A stretch of 59,428 bases of DNA from a virus: the IMG/VR virus record IMGVR_UViG_3300025379_000012, positions 1 to 59,428 of that record. One strand, given 5' to 3'. A program made the position numbers and the translations under genes. Under the pieces are notes generated by a model that saw only the letters and a program-made list of their open reading frames with translations, did no database searches and had not been told where the DNA came from. Positions within the stretch are counted from its first letter, which is position 1. Each line of letters begins with the position of its first letter. Shown in pieces: positions 1-8,210 of the stretch.

Positions 1-2
1 GC

Positions 3-101
3 ACTCAGGATGCCAAGGTAAAGGCTATATGCAATGCAGTCTGGACTTCGGATGTAATCTCTGCCTATCAAGCTCAAGTAGCATCACAAGCAAAGGTGTA
101 A
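3..101 (+). CDS. 3' end of a fibre-associated small protein (partial)
   Basis: The frame is open from the window edge to a TAA at 99-101 and encodes the last 32 residues of a protein ending in AYQAQVASQAKV. The stop lies one base before the ATG of the next fibre gene, as for the small genes that separate fibres elsewhere in the array. It probably belongs to the same kind of small fibre-partner protein, but its sequence (NAVWTSDVISAY) differs from the DNTDY-type partners in this window. The start lies outside the window. Function is unknown. Confidence 0.5.
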   Translation, partial: TQDAKVKAICNAVWTSDVISAYQAQVASQAKV

Positions 102-102
102 T

Positions 103-1236
103 ATGTTGACCCAAGTCCAGAGCGGAATGCTCCAAACGACAGCGCAGTACTATGGCTTTAAGAACCGTATTATTAATGGTGCGATGGTTATTGACCAAAG
201 GAATAATGGTGGTAGTGTTACTGGAAATGATGTTGTTTTTCCAGTAGATAGATTTCGTTTTAATGTATCTCAATCTTCTAAGCTAACAGCACAACAAAAC
301 CAAGGAAGCGTAACACCTCCATCAGGGTTTGCAAACTATTTGGGGATTACATCTTCATCTGCATACTCTGTTTCAAGTACAGATTATTTTAATATCTGTC
401 AATTTATTGAAGGTTATAACGTAGCAGATTTTGGGTGGGGTACTGCAAATGCTAAAACTGTAACTTTATCGTTTCAAGTTTATAGTTCATTAACAGGTAC
501 TTTTGGCGGTTCAATTTTAAATGCGGCGGCAAATCGTTGTTATGTTTTTAGTTATTCTGTACCATCCGCAAACACTTGGACAACAGTTAGCATAACTATC
601 CCTGGAGATACAACAGGAACTTGGTTAACTAATAGTGGTCAAGGACTTTTATTGCTATTTGGATTGGGTGTTGGTTCTTCTGTTAGTGGGTCTGCGGGTT
701 CTTGGGGTTCGACACTTTACCGTTCAGCTACAGGAGCAACATCCGTAGTTGGTACAAACGGAGCAACCTTCTACATTACAGGCGTTCAACTAGAAGTAGG
801 AACCCAAGCAACATCTTTTGATTATCGTCCTTATGGTATTGAAATACAGTTGTGCCAAAGATACTATGAAACATCATATTATCCTGGATATGCAGTACCT
901 ACAAACGCTTGCCCAAACTATGTTAATATAAGTATAGGTAATGGTTCACAAAATTATATTGGTTCTTCAGGTGGGTCTAACTCTCAAACTGTTGGGCATA
1001 TTTTTTATAGAGTAAATAAAAGATCTCAAGCTCCATCAGTTGTTACATACAGCTATTCATCAAGTACTACTGGTGTTGCAAGTAAAGGTTGGTCAGGTAC
1101 AGATTTAGGTGCTAGTACAGCCGTAGTTAATGTTACTTCTTCTTTTGGTTTTAGTATATATAACAATTCTCTTTCAAATGCAACAACCGATGGATACAGT
1201 CTTATTATTCATTACGCCTCAAATGCGGAGCTATAA
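103..1236 (+). CDS. Tail fibre / receptor-binding protein, NGAMVIDQR family (copy 1)
   Basis: This 377-residue protein starts with a phage-anchor-like segment (GMLQTTAQYYGFKNR) and the INGAMVIDQR motif. A Gly/Ser/Thr-rich beta domain follows, then FYITGVQLEVGTQATSFDY and a LCQRYY motif near residue 255; it ends in SNAEL. Two paralogues lie at 56808-57863 and 58077-59159 with the same motif order. The family is common among phage fibre proteins and is thought to carry a carbohydrate-binding-like domain at the tip (family knowledge, not shown here). A 42-base block at 127-168 is identical to 58104-58145, while the rest diverges, which is typical of recombining receptor-binding genes. It is followed without a gap by a small partner gene. 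Confidence 0.8.
   Translation: MLTQVQSGMLQTTAQYYGFKNRIINGAMVIDQRNNGGSVTGNDVVFPVDRFRFNVSQSSKLTAQQNQGSVTPPSGFANYLGITSSSAYSVSSTDYFNICQFIEGYNVADFGWGTANAKTVTLSFQVYSSLTGTFGGSILNAAANRCYVFSYSVPSANTWTTVSITIPGDTTGTWLTNSGQGLLLLFGLGVGSSVSGSAGSWGSTLYRSATGATSVVGTNGATFYITGVQLEVGTQATSFDYRPYGIEIQLCQRYYETSYYPGYAVPTNACPNYVNISIGNGSQNYIGSSGGSNSQTVGHIFYRVNKRSQAPSVVTYSYSSSTTGVASKGWSGTDLGASTAVVNVTSSFGFSIYNNSLSNATTDGYSLIIHYASNAEL
127..168 (+). repeat. 42-base identical block shared by two fibre genes
   Basis: Bases 127-168 equal 58104-58145 (the ATGCTCC to AACCGT stretch encoding MLQTTAQYYGFKNR). It may serve as a recombination anchor for exchanging fibre genes. Confidence 0.9.
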
Positions 1237-1437
1237 ATGTACAAATTATTAGATCAAAATAAATTACAAAAATTTGTATGGCGTGATTCTGATGGAGCGC
1301 AAATTCCATTGCATACAGACAACACAGACTACCAACAATTTAAAAAAGACATCCAAAACGGAGTAGTCTTAAACGATGCTGAAGGTAATCCTATTACTGG
1401 ATCAGCACTAACAACATTTATGGAGACATTACCATGA
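1237..1437 (+). CDS. Small fibre-partner protein (DNTDY family)
   Basis: A 66-residue protein whose ATG directly follows the stop of the upstream fibre gene. The C-terminal half (TDNTDYQQFKKDIQNGV, then LNDAEGNPITGS) is shared with the proteins at 57865-58080 and 59161-59370, each also placed just after a fibre of the same family. The strict one-fibre-one-partner arrangement suggests a fibre assembly chaperone or cap, but this is inference. From base 1369 onward it is identical to the gene at 59161. It overlaps the next gene by 4 bases (ATGA). Confidence 0.75.
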   Translation: MYKLLDQNKLQKFVWRDSDGAQIPLHTDNTDYQQFKKDIQNGVVLNDAEGNPITGSALTTFMETLP

Positions 1438-1495
1438 GCCAATCCGGATACACTCCTTTGCTGATATACGGAAGTGGTACGTCAACAAATACTCC
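1369..1495 (+). repeat. 127-base exact repeat, left copy
   Basis: Identical at all 127 positions to 59302-59428, the last bases of the window. It begins inside the DNTDY partner gene and ends inside the shaft gene. Upstream of it the two contexts diverge at once. Confidence 0.95.
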
Positions 1496-1913
1496 AATCG
1501 CGGCCAATTTGACTAGCTCATCCTCTGGCTGTGAGTTAGCAATTAACTATGCCGATGGTAAATTGTTCTACAAGGATAACTCAGGTACGGTTCAAGTCTT
1601 GGCTACTAAGTCAGCAACAAGCGGTACATTCAGTCAAATTACCTCAACCGTATCCACAGGAACGCCTCCTTTTGTTGTCTCAAGCACAACCCAAGTGGCC
1701 AACCTAAACGCCGCAACCGCGGGTACTGCAATAAGCGCAACAACCGCAACAAGTGCCACAAAAATATCTAATTCAGGAGGCTGGACGGTACAAACCGGCG
1801 GTACAGCCACAGTCCTAGAATTTAGCTATAACGGTACTGTAGTGGCCTCTTTAGACTCTAGCGGTAATTTCATAGCCCTTGCTAACGTAACTGCATCAGG
1901 TACACCAGCATGA
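1434..1913 (+). CDS. Tail fibre shaft-like protein
   Basis: This 159-residue protein begins MSQSGYTPLLIYGSG and contains AINYADGKLFYKDNSG followed by VQVLATK. That motif is common in phage head and tail fibre shaft proteins, where it usually forms a short beta-structured repeat. The rest is Ser/Thr/Gly/Ala-rich, including an alternating Ala-Thr stretch around residue 95. The first 62 bases are repeated exactly at the right end of the window. It overlaps the next gene by 4 bases. The structural role is inferred from motif, composition and position. Confidence 0.65.
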   Translation: MSQSGYTPLLIYGSGTSTNTPIAANLTSSSSGCELAINYADGKLFYKDNSGTVQVLATKSATSGTFSQITSTVSTGTPPFVVSSTTQVANLNAATAGTAISATTATSATKISNSGGWTVQTGGTATVLEFSYNGTVVASLDSSGNFIALANVTASGTPA

Positions 1914-3118
1914 CGCTACCCAGTTCTGGCGCAATATCCCTCTCAGCCGTAAATACTGAGTTTGGTGGTTCTACGCCTATTGGACTTAAGACTTATTACC
2001 GAGGCGGTGGATACGTACCCAACACGTCCAATAACAGCGGTGTAGCTACCTCTGGTGCCATCAATATGAATAGCTTTCATAGTGCCTCAGCCTTCTTAGG
2101 ATTTACTACACCAACCTCTTTATACGCTAACGGTGTTACTTACGGCGTAGATTGCAGTTCTGGCGGGGTATATTGCGTCGTAGGCGGTTACTATACCAGT
2201 GGACCCACAAACAACAATGCGGCCTTTTGGTTATCGTCAAATGGTACAACCTGGGGTGCGCCAACTACATTACTGAACTCAAGTACCAAAATACCGTTCT
2301 TATCATCTGTAGCATGGAATCAAACCCTGGGAGTATTTATTGCTGTAGGGCAAGACGGTAATAACAACGGCGTTATTTACACGATAACAACCGGCGGAAC
2401 GGCTACTTTACAGGCCACAATATCTAACTTCTTTATTAGTTGTGTGGCTGTAAATTCTTCAGGTCTTACAGTTGTTGCGGGACAGTACTCTTCGCTGATT
2501 GCGACGGTTTACTCTTCTAATGGAACTACCTGGACTTCTCCAGTAACCATAAGCGGTACAGGTAGTAGCCCGACACTATATGCATTAACTGTAAATCCAG
2601 CAGGATATTGGTCAGGCGTAGGTGCGTACTTTAACATTGGCCCAAGCGCTCAGACGCCGATTTTTATATCGTCTTCAAACGGTACGAGCTTTACTGGCGG
2701 ATCAATGGGCGTACCACCTGCAACATCTGGCGTTATTATGGCTGGAGTAGTTTGGAACGCTAAATTAAATCAGTTTGTAGCGATTGGTTCGTATGGACCT
2801 TCTTACTATTCATTATCAAATTCAACTGGATCTACTTGGGCTGTTCCGTCTTTGGCCAGTGGTACATACGGCGTAAATCTAGGCGGTAAAGGATCTAGTT
2901 GTCTTGCTATTAATGCCGCAGGATTAATGATTTCAGCGGCACAAAATGGAAGCGCTGACCAGGGTTATTTTAAGTCTACAAATGGCACAACATGGACTTA
3001 TACTTTGTTAGTCACAAGCCAAGTTAATTCTTTCTTAGCAATTGCGTGCAGTGCTAATACATCTCAACGGTATATTGCTGTTGGCGCAAACAATATCAAT
3101 TTTTCTGTTTCGACATAA
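1910..3118 (+). CDS. Putative tail adhesin with propeller-like repeats
   Basis: This 402-residue protein has an N-terminal segment (MTLPSSGAISLSAVNTEFGG) typical of fibre attachment regions. It then carries about six repeats of roughly 45 residues, each with a [FW]xxSxNGTTW core (for example LSSNGTTWGAP, YSSNGTTWTSP, FKSTNGTTWTY) and an intervening VAVGxxG strand. The pattern resembles BNR/sialidase-type or kelch beta-propellers, so a sugar-binding adhesin is the best inference. I cannot see a complete set of sialidase catalytic residues, so enzyme activity is not claimed. This is the last gene of the receptor-binding region before the lysis block. Confidence 0.6.
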   Translation: MTLPSSGAISLSAVNTEFGGSTPIGLKTYYRGGGYVPNTSNNSGVATSGAINMNSFHSASAFLGFTTPTSLYANGVTYGVDCSSGGVYCVVGGYYTSGPTNNNAAFWLSSNGTTWGAPTTLLNSSTKIPFLSSVAWNQTLGVFIAVGQDGNNNGVIYTITTGGTATLQATISNFFISCVAVNSSGLTVVAGQYSSLIATVYSSNGTTWTSPVTISGTGSSPTLYALTVNPAGYWSGVGAYFNIGPSAQTPIFISSSNGTSFTGGSMGVPPATSGVIMAGVVWNAKLNQFVAIGSYGPSYYSLSNSTGSTWAVPSLASGTYGVNLGGKGSSCLAINAAGLMISAAQNGSADQGYFKSTNGTTWTYTLLVTSQVNSFLAIACSANTSQRYIAVGANNINFSVST

Positions 3119-3165
3119 TAAAATGGGTCAATCCGCTACCCAATCTTAGCGGAAAGGAGAAAAAA

Positions 3166-3333
3166 ATGGAAAAACTGCAAATTTCTACAAATCTAATAAA
3201 CGGACTTTTGTCTTACTTGGGAAGCCGTCCTTACCAAGAAGTATTTCAATTGATCGAAGGAATTCAAACTGAAGCCAGAAATCAGCCAGAAAACGCGATT
3301 CAATCGCCCCCCACAGAAACTCTAGCGAGCTAA
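3166..3333 (+). CDS. Small conserved protein, paralogue of 54970-55125
   Basis: A 55-residue protein with a good ribosome site (GGAAAGGAG seven bases before the ATG). Its core LINGLLSYLGSRPYQEVFQL resembles VFNGLMQYLDNQPHREVRQL of the 51-residue protein at 54970, so the two are paralogues at opposite ends of the fibre array. The C-terminus (NAIQSPPTETLAS) is encoded across the first copy of the dispersed 13-base near-palindrome. Function is unknown; it is predicted helical and soluble. Confidence 0.65.
   Translation: MEKLQISTNLINGLLSYLGSRPYQEVFQLIEGIQTEARNQPENAIQSPPTETLAS
3295..3307 (+). repeat. Dispersed near-palindrome, copy 1
   Basis: GCGATTCAATCGC inside the 3166-3333 gene, read as A-I-Q-S. 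The outer C/G pair is incomplete (right side is C). One of eight copies in the window. Confidence 0.9.
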
Positions 3334-3335
3334 TC

Positions 3336-3551
3336 ATGGACGGCGTGCACGAATTAGCCACAGAAACCGACAAGAAGCTTGCAGTCCATGAGGCTGTTTG
3401 TGCACAGCGGTACACCGCGATTCAATCGCGTTTTGATGATGGTTCCAAAAGAATGAAGCGAATTGAGACTATGCTTTATATTCTCATGGCCTGCGTTCTT
3501 TTGGGTCCTGGAGTTGCCGCCCAGCTCCTGCACAAGTTTATAGGTTTCTAA
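3336..3551 (+). CDS. Small XhlA-like membrane protein
   Basis: A 71-residue protein with a charged helical N-terminal half (to about residue 45) and one C-terminal membrane segment (MLYILMACVLLGPGVAAQLL). This layout is like XhlA-type haemolysin or holin-accessory proteins, and the gene opens the lysis block. The match is by architecture only. The gene carries the second copy of the dispersed near-palindrome, read as A-I-Q-S-R. Confidence 0.55.
   Translation: MDGVHELATETDKKLAVHEAVCAQRYTAIQSRFDDGSKRMKRIETMLYILMACVLLGPGVAAQLLHKFIGF
3416..3430 (+). repeat. Dispersed near-palindrome, copy 2
   Basis: Full 15-base form CGCGATTCAATCGCG, symmetric around one central base, inside the 3336-3551 gene and only 121 bases from copy 1. 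Confidence 0.9.
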
Positions 3552-3561
3552 CATTGAGTTC

Positions 3562-4257
3562 TTGCTTTTATTCCAAGCCGCAAATGCCGCCTTCACGGGG
3601 GTTAAAGAGTTGTGCGCGATGTACAACGAAGGCAAGGCGCTTGTAAAAGATGTCAACAAGACTATCGGAGAAGTTAAACAGATTGCAAAAGAGGTTAAGG
3701 GAATATGGGGATGGATTGGAAAGCTATTTGCGCAACCAACTCCAGATCAGGGAAATCAGAAAGTCGAAGCGCCTAAGAAAAAAGAAAAAGTAAAGTTTGA
3801 CGAGAAGGCAATATACGCAGAGATTGGTGATCAACTGGTAATATTCTTTAAAAATTTCAGAGATTGTGCAGAGGCGATAAGGGTAGAAGAAGAGAAGATT
3901 GAGAAGATTTTTGACCCAGATGGGGACACGTATGAGAGGTCTATCCGCTTGGTAATAGCTAAAACACAGCTAGAGCAGATGGGGCAGGATTTGACGGATT
4001 ACATGATCTATCATGTGCCGCCGGAGTTAAAGGATTTATATTCCCGCGTCAATCAGATGATTGGAACGGTCAAAGTTAAACAAGAGTTAGCCAGGAAAGC
4101 GGAAGTCAGAAAGAGGGCGCAACGAGAAGCGGAGGCAAGGGAAGCGGCGGATAGGGCTTGGTTTTTGAGTGCTTGCACAGTAATGGTAATCTTTGTAGCA
4201 ATATATTTGGCAGGACTGATGTGGGCAATAAATCGAGTGACACATGGGGGTATGTAA
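3562..4257 (+). CDS. Phage membrane-anchored coiled-coil protein of unknown function
   Basis: About 231 residues. There is no ATG at the 5' end. A TTG at 3562 gives MLLFQAANAAFTG; an ATT at 3553 in the same frame, eight bases after an AGG, is an alternative start. The N-terminus is hydrophobic. The middle is strongly charged and helical with Lys/Glu-rich coiled-coil character, and a C-terminal membrane segment (CTVMVIFVAIYLAGLMWAI) lies at about residues 203-223. It lies in the lysis block between two small membrane proteins. A role in lysis or at the envelope is inferred from position only. Confidence 0.55.
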   Translation: MLLFQAANAAFTGVKELCAMYNEGKALVKDVNKTIGEVKQIAKEVKGIWGWIGKLFAQPTPDQGNQKVEAPKKKEKVKFDEKAIYAEIGDQLVIFFKNFRDCAEAIRVEEEKIEKIFDPDGDTYERSIRLVIAKTQLEQMGQDLTDYMIYHVPPELKDLYSRVNQMIGTVKVKQELARKAEVRKRAQREAEAREAADRAWFLSACTVMVIFVAIYLAGLMWAINRVTHGGM

Positions 4258-4421
4258 TTACCATCATCATCCTAGCGCTTCTTATTGTCCTGGTGTTGCC
4301 GATTCTTGGGTTTTTGTACATGGATATACATCAAGAAAGAATTTTGATTGCTAATGATTTAAAGAGAATAGAGAAGTTAAAGAAAGAACTTGAGCGTCAA
4401 AAAGAAAAGAGGGAAGAATGA
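4221..4421 (+). CDS. Small single-pass membrane protein
   Basis: A 66-residue protein starting at GTG 4221, preceded by AGGA at good spacing, and overlapping the end of the upstream gene. A long membrane segment (VITIIILALLIVLVLPILGF) near residues 12-31 is followed by a Lys/Glu-rich helical tail. An earlier start at 4158 is possible but would overlap the previous gene by 100 bases. Position suggests a lysis accessory protein; no family is recognised. Confidence 0.5.
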   Translation: MGNKSSDTWGYVITIIILALLIVLVLPILGFLYMDIHQERILIANDLKRIEKLKKELERQKEKREE

Positions 4422-4651
4422 GAGTATGCGCTTTATTGATTTTATTGTTAGCGGGGTGCGGAGATCAGTATAGATACTTTTGTCAGAACCCTGATAACTT
4501 TAGTGCCGCACAGTGCCAAAAACCGCGTTGTGAGTTTGATCAGACATGCCCAGAATATTTAATTTCACCCGTCTTGGAGAAGAAAATTGAAGGAACTATT
4601 GTTAGCCCTCCTGTCCAACAAGCAGGACCAGCCTCGACTAACTGCCGATGA
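4418..4651 (+). CDS. Small Cys-rich phage lipoprotein
   Basis: A 77-residue protein with a short lipoprotein signal peptide (MRVCALLILLLAGC), in which the lipobox LLAGC predicts acylation at Cys14. The mature part holds five to six more cysteines and a DQYRYFCQNPDNF...CQKPRC pattern. I recognise that pattern from small phage proteins that sit next to holin and spanin genes. Function is not established. The predicted site is the envelope, attached to a membrane leaflet. It overlaps its neighbours on both sides. Confidence 0.65.
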   Translation: MRVCALLILLLAGCGDQYRYFCQNPDNFSAAQCQKPRCEFDQTCPEYLISPVLEKKIEGTIVSPPVQQAGPASTNCR

Positions 4652-5054
4652 GATAGACGTCCGAGTACGGGCGTTTGTCGTTATCATGGTGACGCTTATA
4701 TTTGCGTTCATCACCTTTGCGCTTCTCTATTCAGTTACTTTTGTAACCCAGCCGATCAAGCAAATGGCGCCAATTGACCAGGCGTACACCAAGATGCTTA
4801 ATGACATCGTTCTGCTGATTGTGGGCGGTATAGGCGGTATTTTGACTAAGGGGCTGACTAACGAGGCCACAGCCATGATGAACAACATCAAGGCGGGTAA
4901 GGATGCTTACGTGGCACCTCCACCCCCACCTATTCAAAATATCACTGTAGCGCCTGCTAATTGGACGCCTCCACCTCCACCGATGAGTCCGCCTACACTA
5001 GAGGCTGACCACGAGCGTGAGCGCATGGCGCAGGCGAGGGCTGGAAATGTTTAA
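4587..5054 (+). CDS. Putative holin (two membrane segments)
   Basis: A 155-residue protein starting at TTG 4587 after a GGAGAAG ribosome site. Two membrane segments are visible: residues about 28-52 (FVVIMVTLIFAFITFALLYS) and 70-90 (MLNDIVLLIVGGIGGILTKG). They are followed by a long Pro-rich hydrophilic tail with two PPPPP-type runs. The location directly before Rz/Rz1 and the endolysin makes a holin role likely. The holin call rests on topology and context, and the long Pro-rich tail is unusual for a holin. Confidence 0.6.
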   Translation: MKELLLALLSNKQDQPRLTADEIDVRVRAFVVIMVTLIFAFITFALLYSVTFVTQPIKQMAPIDQAYTKMLNDIVLLIVGGIGGILTKGLTNEATAMMNNIKAGKDAYVAPPPPPIQNITVAPANWTPPPPPMSPPTLEADHERERMAQARAGNV

Positions 5055-5502
5055 TCCGTGGTTAATTATTGGTGTTATTTCAACTTTTATAGGAGTGTAC
5101 TTTTATGGACATCATGCAGGCTATCAACAACGTGTGGACGAAGATCAAGCAGAAATTATCCGACTTAATGGCGAAGCTCGCGCCAAAGAAGCCGAGTTAA
5201 ACCAGAAGATCGCGATTGCGACAACAGCTTTAAGGAAGGCCAAAGATGATATTAAAACCAAGCAGTCTAGTATTGATGCTCGTGTTGACTCTGGCGAGTT
5301 GCGCCTCCCGACCAGTTGTGCCGTACAAGCCAATCCAAGTGCCCCCGCTGGAGATGGAAACAAGGGAAGCGAATCTGACAGACAGGCTATTAAAGATATT
5401 GTCGCCATCACCTCAGACGGGGACTCAGCCATCAAAGACCTCAACGCTTGTATCGCCCAGTACAACAGCGTCAGGGAAATAGTTAACAAGGGGGTCAAAT
5501 GA
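5047..5502 (+). CDS. Rz: i-spanin (Rz-like)
   Basis: A 151-residue protein starting at ATG 5047 with GAGG upstream. The N-terminal membrane anchor (WLIIGVISTFIGVYFYG) is followed by a long coiled-coil periplasmic region (about residues 30-85). This is the inner-membrane spanin layout; the partner Rz1 is encoded entirely within this gene in another frame. It would work with the holin and endolysin to fuse inner and outer membranes at lysis. Family call is by topology and by the nested partner. Confidence 0.8.
   Translation: MFNPWLIIGVISTFIGVYFYGHHAGYQQRVDEDQAEIIRLNGEARAKEAELNQKIAIATTALRKAKDDIKTKQSSIDARVDSGELRLPTSCAVQANPSAPAGDGNKGSESDRQAIKDIVAITSDGDSAIKDLNACIAQYNSVREIVNKGVK
5246..5482 (+). CDS. 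Rz1: o-spanin (Rz1-like), nested in Rz
   Basis: A 78-residue protein in a different frame wholly inside the i-spanin gene. The signal peptide ends in the lipobox LASC (Cys19), predicting an outer-membrane lipoprotein. The mature part is rich in Pro, Ser and Thr, as is typical of Rz1. Nested Rz1 genes are a known arrangement in lambda and relatives. Because the frame is constrained by Rz, a chance open frame is possible, but a lipobox in the right place makes it convincing. Confidence 0.8.
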   Translation: MILKPSSLVLMLVLTLASCASRPVVPYKPIQVPPLEMETREANLTDRLLKILSPSPQTGTQPSKTSTLVSPSTTASGK

Positions 5503-6095
5503 TCAGTGCAGAGAAACTTCATGCCCTGCAGATTGGGCCAGAATGGGTAGAGCCACTCAATGCTACCATCCAAAAGTTCAGCATTTTTACCGTCAAAGAG
5601 CAGGCCGCCTTTATCGGACAGCTTTCACACGAGTGCAACCACTTCCGTACATTGGAAGAGAATCTCAACTATAGAGCTGAAACCCTTCAAACCCTGTTCC
5701 ATACTCACTTTAAGCCAGAAGAGTATGCCCTTTTTGCCCATCAACCTCAAAAGATTGCCAACAGAATTTACGCCAATCGAGGAGGAAACAGGAATGAAGC
5801 AAGTGGGGACGGGTACTTGTACCGAGGAAGAGGGACAATTCAGCTTACCTTTCACGATAACTACTGGCACTGTGGACAAGCTCTTGGTCAGGATTTTGTG
5901 AAGAACCCAGACTTGGTTAAAACACCTATGTATGCCGCTATGAGTGGTGGATGGTTTTGGGCTACGCATGGATGCAACCAACTGGCTGAGGCTGAAGACT
6001 GGCTGAATCTAACTAAGCGCATCAACGGCGGAACATTTGGACTCGATGAAAGAATCGCTCTAACCAAACATTCCCTTGAAGTATTAGGCGGGTAG
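5499..6095 (+). CDS. Endolysin, glycoside hydrolase family 19
   Basis: A 198-residue chitinase-like (GH19) muramidase-type endolysin. Motif QLSHECNHF (residues 41-49, catalytic Glu45) with a following Glu pair at 53-54, and the substrate-groove motif YRGRGTIQLT (108-117), are characteristic of phage GH19 lysins. There is no signal peptide, so export depends on the holin. It overlaps Rz by 4 bases (ATGA) and ends the lysis block. Confidence 0.88.
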   Translation: MISAEKLHALQIGPEWVEPLNATIQKFSIFTVKEQAAFIGQLSHECNHFRTLEENLNYRAETLQTLFHTHFKPEEYALFAHQPQKIANRIYANRGGNRNEASGDGYLYRGRGTIQLTFHDNYWHCGQALGQDFVKNPDLVKTPMYAAMSGGWFWATHGCNQLAEAEDWLNLTKRINGGTFGLDERIALTKHSLEVLGG

Positions 6096-6126
6096 TGGGA
6101 CAATAGACTAACTATAAAGGGCGCAC

Positions 6127-6774
6127 ATGGCAACGACAATTCCATCATGGGTAATGACGTACAACAGTTTGACGTCTATGGTGCTCTCTTATTTGGAACG
6201 TAGTGATCCAGCCACGATTGCCGCCATTCCTACTTTTATTACTCTTGCAGAATTTGAAATAGCTCAGGAAATCAAAACCTTGGGACAATTACAGGTGGTA
6301 ACGGCGACTATGGCCGCAGGTACACCGACTATCCAAAAGCCTGCCCGCTGGAGGAAAACAGTTTCAATGACCCTGACTAACCCAACAACTAGCCAGACTC
6401 AGCCGGTGTTGTTGCGTAAATTAGAGTACTTACAGAATTACTGGCCTAATGCTTCGCAGACGGCTACACCGGTTTATTACGCTGACAGCGATTATGAGCA
6501 CTGGTACATAGCTCCTACGCCAGACCAGGCTTATAACTTTGAAGTACTGTTCTATGAGCGTATAGCTCCTTTGAGCTCAACAAACCAAACAAACTGGCTG
6601 ACACAGTACGCGCCTAATGCGATGCTGTACGGTACGCTCTTGCAGGCTATGCTGTTCTTAAAGAATGACAACCGTGCAGTGTTCCAGCAAAAGTACACTG
6701 AAGCCATTACCGCCTTGAAGACCGAGGATGTTTCTCGTGTCGGGGATCGTCAAGCTATAGCTGTGGACTCTTAA
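6127..6774 (+). CDS. Head-tail adaptor-like protein
   Basis: A 215-residue soluble protein. Features include an N-terminal helical region with [11 protein letters not shown], a central beta region ([13 protein letters not shown]) and a C-terminal helical part ([20 protein letters not shown]). I recognise this pattern from adaptor (connector-ring) proteins of SU10-like and related short-tailed phages. It is the first gene of the late neck/tail block and precedes the nozzle-like protein. Function is inferred from family resemblance. Confidence 0.6.
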   Translation: MATTIPSWVMTYNSLTSMVLSYLERSDPATIAAIPTFITLAEFEIAQEIKTLGQLQVVTATMAAGTPTIQKPARWRKTVSMTLTNPTTSQTQPVLLRKLEYLQNYWPNASQTATPVYYADSDYEHWYIAPTPDQAYNFEVLFYERIAPLSSTNQTNWLTQYAPNAMLYGTLLQAMLFLKNDNRAVFQQKYTEAITALKTEDVSRVGDRQAIAVDS

Positions 6775-6776
6775 TC

Positions 6777-8210
6777 ATGACAACATACATTAATCCCTAC
6801 ACGGGTCAAACCGTTAATCAATCGCCGATTGGTTACGAATCACTGACCCTTAGTTCTACAACCCAACTACAGTGGCCAATCAACGGTAATACATCTAGCG
6901 TTGTTGCTGGAATTATTGAGGTTACTGCAACTCTAGGCGGTGGATCATTTACAGGATCTATCAGCGGTACAACTTTGACAATCAGCGCTGTAGCCTCTGG
7001 TGCAATTGCAGTTGGTTCTGTAATCACAGGAACTGGTATTACATCTGGAACAACGGTAACGGCTTTTGGAACTGGTAGCGGTGGTACTGGTAACTATACG
7101 GTCAACATTTCACAGACCGTAAGCTCAACCACGATTACAACTTCAGCCCTGCAATTACAGATGCCACCTGCAACCCAGGTATCTACTGGCCAAGCTGTAT
7201 TGGTTAGAAACGTTGGTTCAATCGCGTTTGTGGTGACTGATAACAGCGGTAACACAATATCTAGCATCGCCTCTGGGGTTGCTGATTTTATTTATTTGAC
7301 AGATAACACAACGGTTAACGGTACTTGGTCAGTCGTTGTCTTTGGTACTGGGGTGTCTCAGGCTAACGCTTCTACACTGGCTGGATACGGCCTGCTCGCC
7401 ATTGGTAGTACTCTAAACGAGTCCTATCCTCTCACAACGGTCAGTAGCGCTTATACGTTCCTACCGTCAGATCGTGCGTCCTTTTACGTATGGAACGGCG
7501 GAGCTGGTACCCTTACACTGCCTACATCATCCGTAGTTGGTAATGACTGGTTTGTGATTGTTCGTAACAGCGGAACAGGTATCTTAACAATAGCTCCAAA
7601 CGGATCTAGCTCAGATACGATCGACGGCAACTCACAGCAACAACTCCAGCTTACAGAATCTATTGTTTTAGTTTCTAACGGCTCTAACGGATACAGCACG
7701 TTTGCTTATGGTCGTTCAAATACCTTTGTATATACAAACTTGTTTGTTAATACGACAGGCGGTACAACGACTTTAACAACGTCACAAGCGGCAAACGCAA
7801 TTCAAACCTATGTCGGCACACTGACATCTAACGCAACGATTGTTCTGCCTTCTACGGTTAACCTTTATGCGCTTAAGAACAGTACGACTGGATCTTATTC
7901 TTTGACCTTTAAAACCGCGGTATCAGGCGGTGCGACACTGTCTTTAGGTCAAGGACAAACGATTATTGTGATCTGCGACGGTACAAACGTGTACAACTCA
8001 CAGACCTCTACTTCGTCCACGATTACAGCCTTGACGCTAGGTAACGGATCTGCTGGAGCTCCTTCAGTGAGCTTCTCAAGTGACGGTACAACTGGTGTTT
8101 ACTTAGTGGCCAGTGGACAACTTGGATTTGCAGTTTCGGGATCTAACGGTATGACGCTGACAACAACAGGACTCTTAGTTCCAGTAGGAATTGCCGGAGG
8201 GGCGTTCTAA
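6777..8210 (+). CDS. Virion structural protein with inserted beta module
   Basis: A 477-residue Ser/Thr/Gly-rich beta protein. Its N-terminus ([20 protein letters not shown]) is followed by an inserted module at about residues 55-125 ([20 protein letters not shown], later [10 protein letters not shown]). A related module occurs in the protein at 43026. The remainder consists of repeated beta segments and a C-terminal [20 protein letters not shown] found in fibre and appendage proteins. It may be an appendage or neck fibre. It ends by sharing one base with the next gene. Confidence 0.55.
   Translation: MTTYINPYTGQTVNQSPIGYESLTLSSTTQLQWPINGNTSSVVAGIIEVTATLGGGSFTGSISGTTLTISAVASGAIAVGSVITGTGITSGTTVTAFGTGSGGTGNYTVNISQTVSSTTITTSALQLQMPPATQVSTGQAVLVRNVGSIAFVVTDNSGNTISSIASGVADFIYLTDNTTVNGTWSVVVFGTGVSQANASTLAGYGLLAIGSTLNESYPLTTVSSAYTFLPSDRASFYVWNGGAGTLTLPTSSVVGNDWFVIVRNSGTGILTIAPNGSSSDTIDGNSQQQLQLTESIVLVSNGSNGYSTFAYGRSNTFVYTNLFVNTTGGTTTLTTSQAANAIQTYVGTLTSNATIVLPSTVNLYALKNSTTGSYSLTFKTAVSGGATLSLGQGQTIIVICDGTNVYNSQTSTSSTITALTLGNGSAGAPSVSFSSDGTTGVYLVASGQLGFAVSGSNGMTLTTTGLLVPVGIAGGAF

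Noticed and set aside
4731-4937. Minus-strand frame in the holin region
   Set aside because: Antisense to the putative holin; no independent support.
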